Shown in pieces: positions 47,043 through 55,753 of a stretch of DNA of 64,000 nt (position 1 is its first letter; the number at the start of each line of letters is the position of its first letter). Made by a program: the position numbers and the translations under genes. The DNA comes from Winogradskyella eximia (GTDB taxonomy: Bacteria > Bacteroidota > Bacteroidia > Flavobacteriales > Flavobacteriaceae), in the NCBI RefSeq assembly GCF_003386165.1, contig NZ_QRDV01000001.1, positions 186,001-250,000 on the forward strand, read 5' to 3'. The notes under the pieces are model-generated. The model was not told where the DNA came from. It did not search any database and was given only the letters and a program-made list of their open reading frames with translations.

Positions 47043-47495
47043 TTAATTTTTAATAGAGTCGATAGAAATAGCTCTTTCATCCATTACAGGTACTTCAACT
47101 ATGTAATATTGATCTGTACCTTGCTCATCCTCTCCTTGATAAAATTTAAAGATGTAAGTTTCGTTACTTGTAACATGAAAATCAAAATGAACAGTTACTT
47201 CTTCTGGGTCTTCTGCACAGGTTAAACTATCTATTGTATATACCGTATTTACAACTGCAACTGTTCTTTGTTGTCCGTCTATTTCATAAATAAAATCATT
47301 GAAAGTGAAACATTGATTTGGCTGAGTATAAGTGATATCTATTTGATAGATTTCTCCTTGTACAAAGTATTCTGGCATCTCTACGCTATTTATTGGTACA
47401 ACCTCTAAATAGAAATTATAGTTGGTATCATCTTCAATACTACACGAGGTAAATAATGAGATAAATAAAAAGGCGAATAGGACAAATTTATTCAT
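47043..47495 (-). CDS. Small lipoprotein, first gene of the ECF sigma operon
   Basis: A 150-residue lipoprotein (lipobox SLFTSC, Cys18). The body is beta-rich and acidic, with two Cys in the mature part (PNQCFTFNDF and SLTCAEDPEE) that might form a disulfide. I recognise no family. It is transcribed from the promoter at 47519-47553 and is followed by the sigma factor. It may be an outer-membrane sensor or target of the sigma system, which is inferred from the operon only. Confidence 0.8.
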   Translation of the reverse strand: MNKFVLFAFLFISLFTSCSIEDDTNYNFYLEVVPINSVEMPEYFVQGEIYQIDITYTQPNQCFTFNDFIYEIDGQQRTVAVVNTVYTIDSLTCAEDPEEVTVHFDFHVTSNETYIFKFYQGEDEQGTDQYYIVEVPVMDERAISIDSIKN

Positions 47496-47518
47496 AATTA
47501 AAAATCAATTTCAACCTA

Positions 47519-47553
47519 TAGATGTAAAAAACCTAAAAGGGTTGCGTCTAAAA
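47519..47553 (-). promoter_or_regulatory. Candidate autoregulated ECF sigma promoter
   Basis: On the minus strand TTTTAGACGCAACC (47553-47540) is followed by a 15-nt T-rich spacer and CATCTA (47524-47519), 24 nt before the lipoprotein ATG. The same 14-mer, spacer length and CATCTA recur at 52803-52837. GCAACC as -35 and CATCTA as -10 form a plausible ECF promoter unlike the housekeeping TAnnTTTG type. Confidence 0.6.
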
Positions 47554-47555
47554 CT

Positions 47556-47587
47556 AAAAAAATCCTGAATTTTATCAGGATTTTTTT
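47556..47587 (-). terminator. Intrinsic terminator of recA
   Basis: AAATCCTGA (47560-47568) pairs with TCAGGATTT (47575-47583), loop 6 nt. A-runs and T-runs lie on both sides. It lies 9 bp past the recA stop on the minus strand. Confidence 0.85.
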
Positions 47588-47595
47588 AGATTCTA

Positions 47596-48600
47596 TTATT
47601 TAGACTCTTTTATTAAAGTTTTAACTTTCTCTTCTAATTCATCCATTAAATCTGGATTGTCTTTAATAAGCATTTTTACGGCATCACGACCTTGACCAAG
47701 TTTAGTGTCTCCGTAGCTAAACCAAGAACCGCTCTTTTTAATAATATCGTGTTCAACAGCTATATCCAAAACCTCACCGACTTTAGAGATACCTTCTCCA
47801 TACATAATATCAAATTCTGCTAATCTAAAAGGTGGTGCAACTTTGTTTTTAACCACTTTAACTCTGGTTTTATTACCCATTACATTACTATCGCTATCTT
47901 TAATTTGTGTAGAACGTCTAATATCTAAACGTACAGAAGCGTAAAATTTTAAGGCATTACCACCTGTTGTGGTTTCAGGGTTACCAAACATTACACCAAT
48001 TTTCTCACGTAATTGGTTAATAAAGATAACAGTACAATTCGTTTTGCTAATAGAGGCTGTTAATTTTCTAAGTGCTTGAGACATTAAACGTGCGTGTAAG
48101 CCCATTTTAGAATCTCCCATTTCACCTTCAATTTCACTCTTTGGTGTTAAGGCAGCAACAGAATCGACAACAACAATATCAATAGCTCCAGATCTAATTA
48201 GATTATCCGCAATCTCTAAAGCTTGTTCACCATTATCTGGTTGAGAAATTATTAAATTATCAATATCTACACCTAGTTTTTCAGCGTAAAAACGGTCAAA
48301 AGCATGCTCTGCATCAATAAATGCTGCTATTCCACCAGCTTTTTGAGCTTCAGCAATAGCATGAAGCGTTAATGTTGTTTTACCAGAAGATTCTGGTCCA
48401 TATATTTCAATAACACGTCCTCTTGGATAACCACCTACGCCTAAAGCAATATCTAAACCTAATGAACCTGAAGAGATAGCTTCTACATCTACTACAGCTT
48501 GATCGCTCATTTTCATTACTGTTCCCTTTCCATAAGCCTTATCTAACTTGTCTAAAGTTAATTTTAAAGCTTTTAATTTTGCATCTTTTTCGCTACTCAT
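47596..48600 (-). CDS. recA: Recombinase A
   Basis: RecA forms filaments on single-stranded DNA for homologous recombination and the SOS response. The 334-residue protein has the Walker A GPESSGKT (68-75), the FIDAEHAFD region near 100, the L1/L2 loops around [20 protein letters not shown] and [30 protein letters not shown], and a C-terminal acidic tail. It is transcribed alone, with its own -7 box at 48631-48638 and a terminator directly after it. Confidence 0.98.
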   Translation of the reverse strand: MSSEKDAKLKALKLTLDKLDKAYGKGTVMKMSDQAVVDVEAISSGSLGLDIALGVGGYPRGRVIEIYGPESSGKTTLTLHAIAEAQKAGGIAAFIDAEHAFDRFYAEKLGVDIDNLIISQPDNGEQALEIADNLIRSGAIDIVVVDSVAALTPKSEIEGEMGDSKMGLHARLMSQALRKLTASISKTNCTVIFINQLREKIGVMFGNPETTTGGNALKFYASVRLDIRRSTQIKDSDSNVMGNKTRVKVVKNKVAPPFRLAEFDIMYGEGISKVGEVLDIAVEHDIIKKSGSWFSYGDTKLGQGRDAVKMLIKDNPDLMDELEEKVKTLIKESK

Positions 48601-48630
48601 TTGTTCTTTTTTTCTGAATTAATCTGTTTC

Positions 48631-48638
48631 CAAAAATA
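48631..48638 (-). promoter_or_regulatory. -7 element of recA
   Basis: On the minus strand TATTTTTG matches TAnnTTTG, 30 nt before the recA ATG. No convincing -33 TTG at the usual distance; no obvious LexA-type palindrome seen. Confidence 0.45.
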
Positions 48639-48753
48639 CCACTTATTTTATTTATTTCATTTCTCGTTTTAAAATAACTACAAATGAAAGTGATGATTTT
48701 TCTCTTTTTAATAATTTAGGAGAAGGAATAGTATCAATGAATGTTATATGCAT

Positions 48754-48789
48754 AAAAAAACCAGAGCAAATACATACCCTGGTTTTTTT
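48754..48789. terminator. Intrinsic terminator after the DUF4374 gene
   Basis: AAAAAACCAG (48755-48764) pairs with CTGGTTTTTT (48779-48788), loop 14 nt. It is placed 54 bp past the minus-strand DUF4374 stop, with T-runs on either strand. Confidence 0.75.
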
Positions 48790-48842
48790 ATTGAAATAGT
48801 CAACCTAGTCATAGGTTGGTATATTCATTGTGTTTTTAAATT

Positions 48843-50147
48843 TTAGAATAACCCAATGTATGACGCATCAGTTGTTCCTGTTTGTAAGGTAGCACCTGTT
48901 GTGAAACCATCTGCACTTGTAGAACTAGGATCAAAAATATAAACATTACCTACACCTCCTAAAGAGGCTAAAGCCATATATAATTTGCCATCAATGACAC
49001 TTGCCCATTGGTATTGACGCAACCATAAGTCTAATGGAATATTCATTTTAATTGCTGTTCTATTATACACATCAACACGTACAATATCCCAATTAGAACT
49101 CGCGCTATCTCCTAAATCTGTATTTAAAACAGGAACATAACCGATACCATTACCTACATAAAACCAACCTGTATTTGCTTCTGCATTATGACCTAAAAGC
49201 GATTTAATATCAAATTTTCCATAAGCGGTATCATAAGCACCGTTGCTAATTTTCATAATTGAAGCATCTCCAGAGGTTATTAGTTGGTAGGTATCTCCAT
49301 TTTCATCTTTATGAGCAACAGGTGTTCTGTAGCCGTTGGTAGAGCCTTGTGCTAAAGTTGAGGTTATTGTAGTTTCGTTTTCTAAAGAAGGATAATCTAC
49401 TACTAAAGTTTCAACGTTATCATAAACCATAGTACCATTTTCACCAGTTAAAGCGTCGTAAAAACGTTTCGCAACTCCGTAATATAGTTTGCCATTTGTG
49501 ATAACAGGAGCATCAATACGAAAGGTATGAATACCTTCTGTAGATTCATCTTCATTATAAGGAAAAGCAAATGAGGCATTCTCTAAAACCGTCATCGTAT
49601 TTAAATCTACACGTGCTAAAGTCACTGTAGCATTCGTTTTTACATATGGAGACGATTCATCATTTGGATCTTCATAGATGTTTTCTGTAGTAACGTTGTG
49701 TAACATCGCATAGTTGTCATTAATTTTTGTCCAACGTGGATATGCTGTTCCCATTACGGCTTGAATATCCGTTGTTAAAAGTAAATTATAGTTTTGTCCA
49801 CTGATATAATCATATTTAGCAATATCACCACCTCCATAATTTAAGTTATAGACTGTTTCACCATCATTAGATGTATATAATCTTGCCGTACGTGTTGATG
49901 GAATTTCTTGGCCGTAACCATTAAAGGTAAACGATTTATCTGGGTCATTAAGTTCTTCTACAGTTACACCTTGCGTATAAGTTTCTGATTCTCCTGTTGG
50001 ACTAGAACCTATGACTAAATGGTATGGTCTATAAGCCGATTCTGTAGGAGTTGAGGACGGAATGTCATCTTCACTACATGAAAAAGAGGTGAAGGTTAAT
50101 GCCGATACACAAGCGATACTTAAAAGTGATTTAATATTGAAATTCAT
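48843..50147 (-). CDS. DUF4374 lipoprotein, partner of the TonB receptor
   Basis: Start set at ATG 50147 (MNFNIKSLL), giving a lipobox SFSC at Cys24; an upstream open frame would run into the receptor gene. The ~434-residue protein has the DUF4374 pattern: repeated beta segments such as ARLYTSNDGETVYNLNYGGGDIAKYDY and FRIDAPVITNGKLYYGVAKRF, suggesting a beta-propeller. Such lipoproteins accompany TonB-dependent iron/siderophore receptors in Bacteroidota. It lies 22 bp after the receptor gene on the same strand. Confidence 0.85.
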   Translation of the reverse strand: MNFNIKSLLSIACVSALTFTSFSCSEDDIPSSTPTESAYRPYHLVIGSSPTGESETYTQGVTVEELNDPDKSFTFNGYGQEIPSTRTARLYTSNDGETVYNLNYGGGDIAKYDYISGQNYNLLLTTDIQAVMGTAYPRWTKINDNYAMLHNVTTENIYEDPNDESSPYVKTNATVTLARVDLNTMTVLENASFAFPYNEDESTEGIHTFRIDAPVITNGKLYYGVAKRFYDALTGENGTMVYDNVETLVVDYPSLENETTITSTLAQGSTNGYRTPVAHKDENGDTYQLITSGDASIMKISNGAYDTAYGKFDIKSLLGHNAEANTGWFYVGNGIGYVPVLNTDLGDSASSNWDIVRVDVYNRTAIKMNIPLDLWLRQYQWASVIDGKLYMALASLGGVGNVYIFDPSSTSADGFTTGATLQTGTTDASYIGLF

Positions 50148-50169
50148 AATTTTTAAATTAAAATTGTTT

Positions 50170-52578
50170 TTATAAAATTGTAAATGAAAGTTTGCCATAA
50201 AACCCTCTTCCAGGTTTTTGAAGCGCGTAATTGTCAAATAATTGATTGTTTAATATGTTTTTTACATCAAAGCTTAGTGAAACTTTATTTTTTGGAAATG
50301 TGTAAGCAAAGCCAGCATCAAATGAAACTTGAGAAGGAATCACTGTTTTTCCAGAACCACCAAGTACACTGCTGCCTCTAAAAAAATCATGTACATATAG
50401 TAAATTAGAATATGTAGATAGCCTAGATCCTTTTTGAATAAAATTCTGTGTATTGAATTTTAAGTTATAGTTCATTGTAAAATAGGGTGTATTGGCAAGT
50501 CTTTCGTAGCTTGGCGTAATTGGGTTACCATTCACATCATAGGTTACATTATAATCTCTAGCATTAAAAAATGAAGAGTTGGCACTAAAAAAAAACCTTT
50601 CCTTAAAATTATAGTCTATTGTGAAATCGACACCTTCTGTATAAATTTTTCCAATGTTAGAGTTTTCAAAAAATTCTTCATTACTACCTGTTGGAAACTG
50701 CATAATTAAATCTTCTGTGTCTCTAATAAATACATTAGCTGTAACTCCAAACGTATGTGCTTTTAACTTTAAATTGTCATAGGTAAATCCTAGATTATAG
50801 TTGTTGCTATGCTCTGGTTTTAAATTCACTGAAGCATTTAAATTAGAAGCAACATTACCAAATACCTCATTGGCTTCTGGTAAACGAAGGGCTTTCTCTG
50901 CAGATCCAAATACGGTTAATTTAGGAGAAATGGAATATGAAATAGAGCCACCAAAACCAAAATCATTAGAAGTAATATTATTTTCTTCAATAATAATGGT
51001 CGAATTTGAAGTGTTAGATGATCGCGTTCGTAATTTAGATGTTCTATCCATATAGTACGATTTTCCAAAAACTGAAGTTCTTAGCTTTTCATCAAAGGCA
51101 CTATTTTCAAATGAAAGTGTTAATATAGATTTCAAATATTTGCGTTCTTCTTTTAATGCATTTTCTGCAGCAGGAAGCATTGGGTCATCAGAATCTCGTG
51201 TAAATGTGTTTAGCAAATGATTTAACTGAATGGTGTTATTGTCATTAATGTGGTAAGCTACATTGGTACGTGCATTAATAGTTTCATCAATATCTTTCTG
51301 TAGTGTAGGGTCGCCTGCTTCTGCGCCTGTGGCCCAAACATCAGGATCATTATAATAACTCGTAGGATAACCTAACCAGCTGTACTGTGTTGCAATAGTA
51401 TCTATGGTTTTTCGATTAAGACGTGAATAGGATGCAAATGCACTAACATCTAAGTTTTTAAGAACTTCTTTTTTTGCATAATCTAGACTATACATCTTGG
51501 TGTTCTGCTCTGTAAATCGGTTACCGTATACAATTTCCATGGTGGCACCAGTTTGAATTTGTTGATCCATATTAGAAAGCAAAACACCAGCCAAAAACTT
51601 ATCTGCCCAAGAAACATTTGTATATCCAAATTCAGCTTTACCACCTTGAGATCTGTAGCGATCATGAAAACGTTTCGCTCTAATATAAACATCAGGTGTG
51701 CCTGCAGAAAGTGCTACGGCAACTTGGTCACCCCAAACTTCGTAATCGTTATCGGCATAGTTAATAAAGGCAGAGCCTCTAGCAGTGAAACCATTTTTGT
51801 TATTTCTATATCCACCATTAATATCTGTACGGTAGGTTCCGAATGATCCTGCCGAAACAGACGCTTTTAATTCATTTTTGGTAATATCATTTAGCACAAT
51901 ATTTATAGCTCCACCCATGGCATCATCAGATAAATGTGGAGGTACAACACCTTTATAAACTTCAATACGTTTTATTAAAGACGGAGGAATGCTGTTGAGT
52001 GAAAATGAAGGTCCAAAATTCCGAATAGGCACTCCATCAATAAAAATTTTAACGGAATTTCCAGTCATTCCGTTTAAGTTATAATGTGCATGAGAGCCTA
52101 AACCACCAGACTGACGCACTCTAACACCAGCAGATTGGTCTAATAACTCGTTAACTTGAATAGATTGAATTGCTGCTTCTTTGGTTTCTATAACATTAAC
52201 TGCAAATCCTTTTTCTTCAATTTTTTGTTGAACGGTTTTAGATCTTACAAAAACTTCGTCTAATGCTGAAACTTCTAAAGTAACGTTAACCTCCTGATTT
52301 TTTGATGCTAAATCTACCGTTACGGTTTTTGGTATGTCTTTTAGTGAATAAAATGCTATAGTGTATGTTCCGTAAGGAATATCTTTAAATGTAAAACTAC
52401 CGTTTATATTAGTGTTTGTTTCTTTAGTTAAATTATTTCCCTTCAGTACAATATAGGTAGAAACGGCAGGCTCATTAGAATTGTATTTTACCTTCCCATA
52501 GAAACTTCCATCTTGACTAAAGCCAATGATGCTATAGGATAAGAATAAAAAAACAAAAAATATTTTGAATTGGTACAC
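50170..52578 (-). CDS. TonB-dependent receptor with CarboxypepD_reg-like N-terminal domain
   Basis: The 802-residue outer-membrane protein starts at GTG 52578, since no ATG allows a complete signal peptide. A signal peptide ends near GFSQD. A carboxypeptidase-regulatory-like beta-sandwich lies at about 22-105 (SFYGKVKYNSNEPAVSTYIVLKG), a plug with VNELLDQSAGVRVRQSGGLG, and then a 22-stranded barrel ending in GRGFYGKLSFTIL. It takes up an iron complex or similar ligand with TonB energy. The DUF4374 partner downstream supports iron uptake; the ligand is uncertain. Confidence 0.93.
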   Translation of the reverse strand: MYQFKIFFVFLFLSYSIIGFSQDGSFYGKVKYNSNEPAVSTYIVLKGNNLTKETNTNINGSFTFKDIPYGTYTIAFYSLKDIPKTVTVDLASKNQEVNVTLEVSALDEVFVRSKTVQQKIEEKGFAVNVIETKEAAIQSIQVNELLDQSAGVRVRQSGGLGSHAHYNLNGMTGNSVKIFIDGVPIRNFGPSFSLNSIPPSLIKRIEVYKGVVPPHLSDDAMGGAINIVLNDITKNELKASVSAGSFGTYRTDINGGYRNNKNGFTARGSAFINYADNDYEVWGDQVAVALSAGTPDVYIRAKRFHDRYRSQGGKAEFGYTNVSWADKFLAGVLLSNMDQQIQTGATMEIVYGNRFTEQNTKMYSLDYAKKEVLKNLDVSAFASYSRLNRKTIDTIATQYSWLGYPTSYYNDPDVWATGAEAGDPTLQKDIDETINARTNVAYHINDNNTIQLNHLLNTFTRDSDDPMLPAAENALKEERKYLKSILTLSFENSAFDEKLRTSVFGKSYYMDRTSKLRTRSSNTSNSTIIIEENNITSNDFGFGGSISYSISPKLTVFGSAEKALRLPEANEVFGNVASNLNASVNLKPEHSNNYNLGFTYDNLKLKAHTFGVTANVFIRDTEDLIMQFPTGSNEEFFENSNIGKIYTEGVDFTIDYNFKERFFFSANSSFFNARDYNVTYDVNGNPITPSYERLANTPYFTMNYNLKFNTQNFIQKGSRLSTYSNLLYVHDFFRGSSVLGGSGKTVIPSQVSFDAGFAYTFPKNKVSLSFDVKNILNNQLFDNYALQKPGRGFYGKLSFTIL

Positions 52579-52592
52579 GTCTAAATTTTTGA

Positions 52593-52632
52593 CAAAAGTA
52601 TCCTTATTTATATTTATTCCAAATAAAAATAA
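52593..52632 (-). promoter_or_regulatory. TonB-receptor promoter with overlapping inverted repeat (Fur-like operator candidate)
   Basis: On the minus strand TTTG (52623-52620), a 19-nt spacer and TACTTTTG (52600-52593) match the Bacteroidota promoter exactly. The spacer and -33 box are covered by an AT-rich inverted repeat: TTATTTATATTT (52604-52615) against AAATAAAAATAA (52621-52632), 11 of 12 paired. The inner TTATTT-11-AAATAA layout is like Fur boxes, but AT-rich context weakens this. Confidence 0.45.
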
Positions 52633-52802
52633 GAATTAATTTCATTTATTTTTAGAATCTGATGTGAGCACATTAAATCAGAAAATAAAGATCATTTCTT
52701 ACAGATGTATAGGGTAATTAATTTGTGAATTAAATAGAGGTAAATACTAGAAAAACATGTTTTGGTTATATGTATTTAAAATGAAGGCATGTTTTTTTTG
52801 TT

Positions 52803-52837
52803 TTTTAGACGCAACCATTTTGCATTTTTTGCATCTA
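52803..52837 (+). promoter_or_regulatory. Second ECF sigma promoter copy, driving a gene-free transcript
   Basis: TTTTAGACGCAACC (52803-52816), a 15-nt spacer and CATCTA (52832-52837). All 14 upstream bases, the spacer length and the CATCTA are identical to the promoter of the ECF sigma operon at 47519-47553. It points to the right into sequence with no substantial ORF. Confidence 0.6.
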
Positions 52838-52843
52838 CTATAT

Positions 52844-53107
52844 GAAAAAGGAAATAATTGCTATGAAATGCGCTACAAACAACTCTGAAGTAACCTTTAG
52901 GGTTGAGTAGCGAATTTTATCTAGTTATTTTAGATGAAATTAAATTTGTTCTGTTTTTAAAAAGTTAGTAAAATATTAGGTGTTTCAGTTGCCGTATGTT
53001 ATCCCTCTGCAATTGTGAAGCCGATGAAGATTAACTTTTTAGTTTATGTTTTAAGTTAGTAAGTTAATCTAAAAGCACTTTGAAATATTTCAAGGTGCTT
53101 TTTTTAC
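52844..53107 (+). ncRNA. Candidate small RNA under ECF sigma control
   Basis: Predicted start is about 7 nt after the CATCTA element and the end is the terminator at 53073-53107, giving about 260 nt. The predicted RNA has a hairpin at 52870-52912 (CGCTAC/GTAGCG plus an inner stem), a 9-bp perfect stem GATTAACTT (53029-53037) with AAGTTAATC (53061-53069), and a more GC-rich single-stranded-looking block near 52990-53025. No Rfam family was recognised by eye. It might still encode a tiny peptide. Confidence 0.45.
53072..53107 (+). terminator. Intrinsic terminator with no upstream plus-strand gene
   Basis: AAGCACTTTGAA (53073-53084) pairs with TTCAAGGTGCTT (53089-53100), with one mismatch, followed by seven T. 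There is no plus-strand protein gene for more than 8 kb upstream, so it most likely ends the candidate small RNA. Confidence 0.8.
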
Positions 53108-53137
53108 GCTTAGTTAGAGGCATTTCATTAAAAATAA

Positions 53138-53145
53138 TACCTTTG
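53138..53145 (+). promoter_or_regulatory. -7 element of trhO
   Basis: TACCTTTG matches TAnnTTTG, 37 nt before the ATG at 53183 and after the terminator, so trhO has its own promoter. Confidence 0.5.
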
Positions 53146-53182
53146 CAATTCAAATATTCTTTAACCTTAAAATTAGTATAGC

Positions 53183-54256
53183 ATGCAACTGTACAATAAC
53201 TTAAGTGCTAAAGAAAGAGCAGAACTTATTGAACAAGCCGGAAAAGAACGCTTAACAATCTCTTTCTACAAGTACGCCAAAATTAATAATACCGAAATTT
53301 TTAGAAACCATCTGTTTTTAGCTTGGGACGAATTAGATGTCTTAGGAAGAATCTATGTGGCAAACGAAGGTATTAATGCTCAATTATCTGTACCTGCAGA
53401 AAACTTTGAACCTTTCAAAAATCATTTAGATACCATTTCATTTTTAGAAAATGTAAGATTAAACATTGCTATTGAGCACGATAATTTTGCTTTTTTAAAG
53501 TTGAAAGTGAAAGTGCGAAACAAAATAGTCGCAGACGGTTTAAACGATGCTTCTTTTGATGTTACAAACAAAGGAGTTCATGTTAATGCCGAAAAATTTA
53601 ACGAGCTTATTGAAGATCCAAACACCGTTTTGGTAGATATGCGAAACCATTACGAAAGTGAAATTGGTCATTTTAAAAATGCCGTAACACCAGACGTAGA
53701 TACGTTTAGAGAATCTTTAGATTTAATTGAAGAAGATTTAAGAGAACACAAGGAAGACAAGAAATTAGTCATGTATTGTACTGGTGGAATTCGTTGCGAA
53801 AAAGCAAGTGCCTATTACAAGCATAAAGGTTTTAAAAATGTATTTCAGCTTGAAGGTGGAATCATTAATTACGTAAGACAAATTGAAGCTGAAGGATTAG
53901 AAAATAAATTCTTGGGTAAAAATTTTGTGTTTGATGAAAGACGTTCCGAGCGAATTTCAGATGATGTCATTGCTAATTGTCACCAATGTGGCGAACCTGC
54001 AGATTTGCATACCAATTGTGCTAATGAAGCATGCCATTTATTGTTTATTCAATGTGATTCATGTAAAGAAAAGATGGAAAATTGCTGTTCTTCAACATGT
54101 ATGGAAATAAACAGATTACCTTATGAGGAGCAAAAAGCTTTAAGAAAAGGACAAGGTAATAGTAATGATATTTTCAAAAAAGGACGCGCAGACCATTTGC
54201 CTTTTAAAAAGGACTTGCGTAATATTTTTGAAACCATGAAGTCTAACAATATCTAA
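53183..54256 (+). CDS. trhO: Rhodanese-type oxygen-dependent tRNA uridine(34) hydroxylase
   Basis: TrhO makes 5-hydroxyuridine at tRNA position 34 using O2. The 357-residue protein has an N-terminal acylphosphatase-like domain (about 1-130), the rhodanese domain (about 146-240) with the active-site loop YCTGGIRCEKAS (Cys199), and a Cys-rich C-terminal region (CHQCGEPADLHTNC, CDSCKEKMENCC; about 267-305) that could bind metal. It starts an operon with a U32-family gene 6 bp downstream. Confidence 0.94.
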   Translation: MQLYNNLSAKERAELIEQAGKERLTISFYKYAKINNTEIFRNHLFLAWDELDVLGRIYVANEGINAQLSVPAENFEPFKNHLDTISFLENVRLNIAIEHDNFAFLKLKVKVRNKIVADGLNDASFDVTNKGVHVNAEKFNELIEDPNTVLVDMRNHYESEIGHFKNAVTPDVDTFRESLDLIEEDLREHKEDKKLVMYCTGGIRCEKASAYYKHKGFKNVFQLEGGIINYVRQIEAEGLENKFLGKNFVFDERRSERISDDVIANCHQCGEPADLHTNCANEACHLLFIQCDSCKEKMENCCSSTCMEINRLPYEEQKALRKGQGNSNDIFKKGRADHLPFKKDLRNIFETMKSNNI

Positions 54257-54262
54257 GTAGTT

Positions 54263-55507
54263 ATGCAAAAGATAGAGTTAATGGCACCTGCAGGAAATTT
54301 TGAATCCATGCAGGCTGCTCTAGATAATGGTGCAGATTCAATATATTTTGGTGTAGAGCAACTCAATATGAGGGCTAGAGCTACAGTTAATTTCACTTTA
54401 GAAGATTTACCCGAAATTGTAAAACGTTGCGAAGCAAAAAATGTAAGAACCTACCTAACATTAAATACTATAATTTACGATCATGATTTATCTATTGTAA
54501 AAACATTGATAAAACAAGCGAAACAAGTAAATATAACTGCGGTTATCGCTATGGATCAAGCTGTAATTGCAGTAGCAAGAGAGCACGGAATGGAAGTGCA
54601 TATCTCTACACAAATTAATATTACCAATATTGAAACTGTAAAATTCTACGCACTGTTTGCAGATACCATGGTATTGAGCAGAGAGTTGAGTTTGCGTCAA
54701 GTAAAATACATTACAGATCAGATTGAAAAAGATCAAATAAAAGGGCCATCTGGAAGGTTAATTGAAATAGAAATTTTTGGTCATGGTGCACTTTGTATGG
54801 CTGTTTCTGGTAAGTGTTACATGAGTTTGCATTCGCACAATTCATCTGCAAATAGAGGTGCTTGTAAACAAAATTGCAGAAAAAAATATACTGTTATAGA
54901 TCAGGAAACAGGTGTAGAAATGGAACTAGATAACGAATACATTATGTCGCCAAAAGATTTGTGTACTATAGATTTTCTAGACCAAGTTGCAGATGCTGGT
55001 ATCAAAGTTTTAAAAATTGAAGGTCGTGGTAGAGCACCAGAATATGTCGCTAAAGTTATAAAATGTTATAGAGAAGCCATAGATAGTATTGCTAATGGTA
55101 ATTATTCTAAAGAGCAGGTGATTACTTGGATGCAAGAGTTAGAAAAAGTTTATAATCGAGGTTTTTGGAGTGGATATTATTTAGGTCAGAAACTTGGAGA
55201 ATGGAGTAAAGGATCGGGCAGCCATGCTACACAAAAGAAAGTTTATATAGGCAAAGGGGTTCATTTTTATCCTAAAGCCAAAGTTGGAGAATTTAAAATT
55301 GAAGCGTATGACCTTTCTATAGATGATACTATTTTAATTACTGGTACAACAACAGGAGCAAAAGAATTTCAATTAAAGCAAATGTTAGTTAATGATGAGC
55401 CGTTGTTAAAGGGAACTAAAGGTGATTCTATTACAATACCTTTAGATTTTAGAATTAGACCATCGGATAAACTATATAAAATTGTAGAAAATAAAGTTGA
55501 AGTATAA
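54263..55507 (+). CDS. Peptidase U32 family protein, TrhP-like
   Basis: The 414-residue protein has the U32 signature E-x-F-x2-G-A-x-C-x4-G-x-C at 170-185 and more Cys at 201, 205 and 234. These likely hold a 4Fe-4S cluster, as in TrhP/RlhA. These proteins are not proteases; TrhP performs prephenate-dependent hydroxylation of tRNA U34 and RlhA hydroxylates 23S rRNA. Adjacency to trhO suggests a tRNA U34 role here. The ferredoxin gene follows with the TAATG overlap. The exact subtype is inferred. Confidence 0.88.
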   Translation: MQKIELMAPAGNFESMQAALDNGADSIYFGVEQLNMRARATVNFTLEDLPEIVKRCEAKNVRTYLTLNTIIYDHDLSIVKTLIKQAKQVNITAVIAMDQAVIAVAREHGMEVHISTQINITNIETVKFYALFADTMVLSRELSLRQVKYITDQIEKDQIKGPSGRLIEIEIFGHGALCMAVSGKCYMSLHSHNSSANRGACKQNCRKKYTVIDQETGVEMELDNEYIMSPKDLCTIDFLDQVADAGIKVLKIEGRGRAPEYVAKVIKCYREAIDSIANGNYSKEQVITWMQELEKVYNRGFWSGYYLGQKLGEWSKGSGSHATQKKVYIGKGVHFYPKAKVGEFKIEAYDLSIDDTILITGTTTGAKEFQLKQMLVNDEPLLKGTKGDSITIPLDFRIRPSDKLYKIVENKVEV

Positions 55508-55737
55508 TGGTTGTTATTACCTTACAACGCAATAAATGTATTGGCTGTAACTATTGTGTAGAATTAGCACCAAACCTATTTCAAATGTCAAAAAAAGATG
55601 GTAAATCTGTTTTGCTAAATACAAAAGAGAAGAAAGGATTTTATACTTTAAAATCAAATGATTTTAATATTTTAGAGGCTTCTGAAAATGCGTCAAAAGC
55701 CTGTCCGGTTAACATTATTAGCGTAAAAATTAATTAA
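55507..55737 (+). CDS. 4Fe-4S monocluster ferredoxin
   Basis: The 76-residue protein has CIGCNYC near the N-terminus (Cys11, Cys14, Cys17) and ACPVNII near residue 65, the ligand set of a single 4Fe-4S bacterial ferredoxin. Its ATG overlaps the U32-family stop codon by one base, so it is very likely made with that protein and may feed electrons to it or help mature its cluster. It lies 16 bp before the radical SAM gene. Confidence 0.92.
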   Translation: MVVITLQRNKCIGCNYCVELAPNLFQMSKKDGKSVLLNTKEKKGFYTLKSNDFNILEASENASKACPVNIISVKIN

Positions 55738-55753
55738 CAAATAAATCCTAAAA

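Larger units (their letters stand above)
52579..53182. other. 604-bp region without a protein gene: divergent promoters, candidate small RNA, terminator
   Basis: Apart from very short frames (the longest sensible one is 22 codons at 52842-52910), I see no CDS. It holds the TonB-receptor promoter (minus), an ECF-type promoter (plus, 52803-52837), a stem (53029-53037 with 53061-53069), an intrinsic terminator (53073-53107) and the trhO -7 box (53138-53145). This architecture suggests a separate RNA gene. Confidence 0.6.

Noticed and set aside
49011..49040. GACGCAACC inside the DUF4374 gene
   Set aside because: It lies within coding sequence, and CATCTA is not present at the right spacing.
52842..52910. 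22-codon frame at the start of the candidate small RNA
   Set aside because: Its ATG lies 5 nt after the -10 element, leaving no room for a ribosome-binding site, and there is no sign of a conserved peptide. It was kept only as a possibility.
52981..53030. Resemblance of TGCAATTGTGAAGCCGATG to part of a cobalamin riboswitch
   Set aside because: The B12-box GCCACTG and GGGAAGG elements and the multi-stem core are missing, and the strand and distance do not fit either neighbouring gene.
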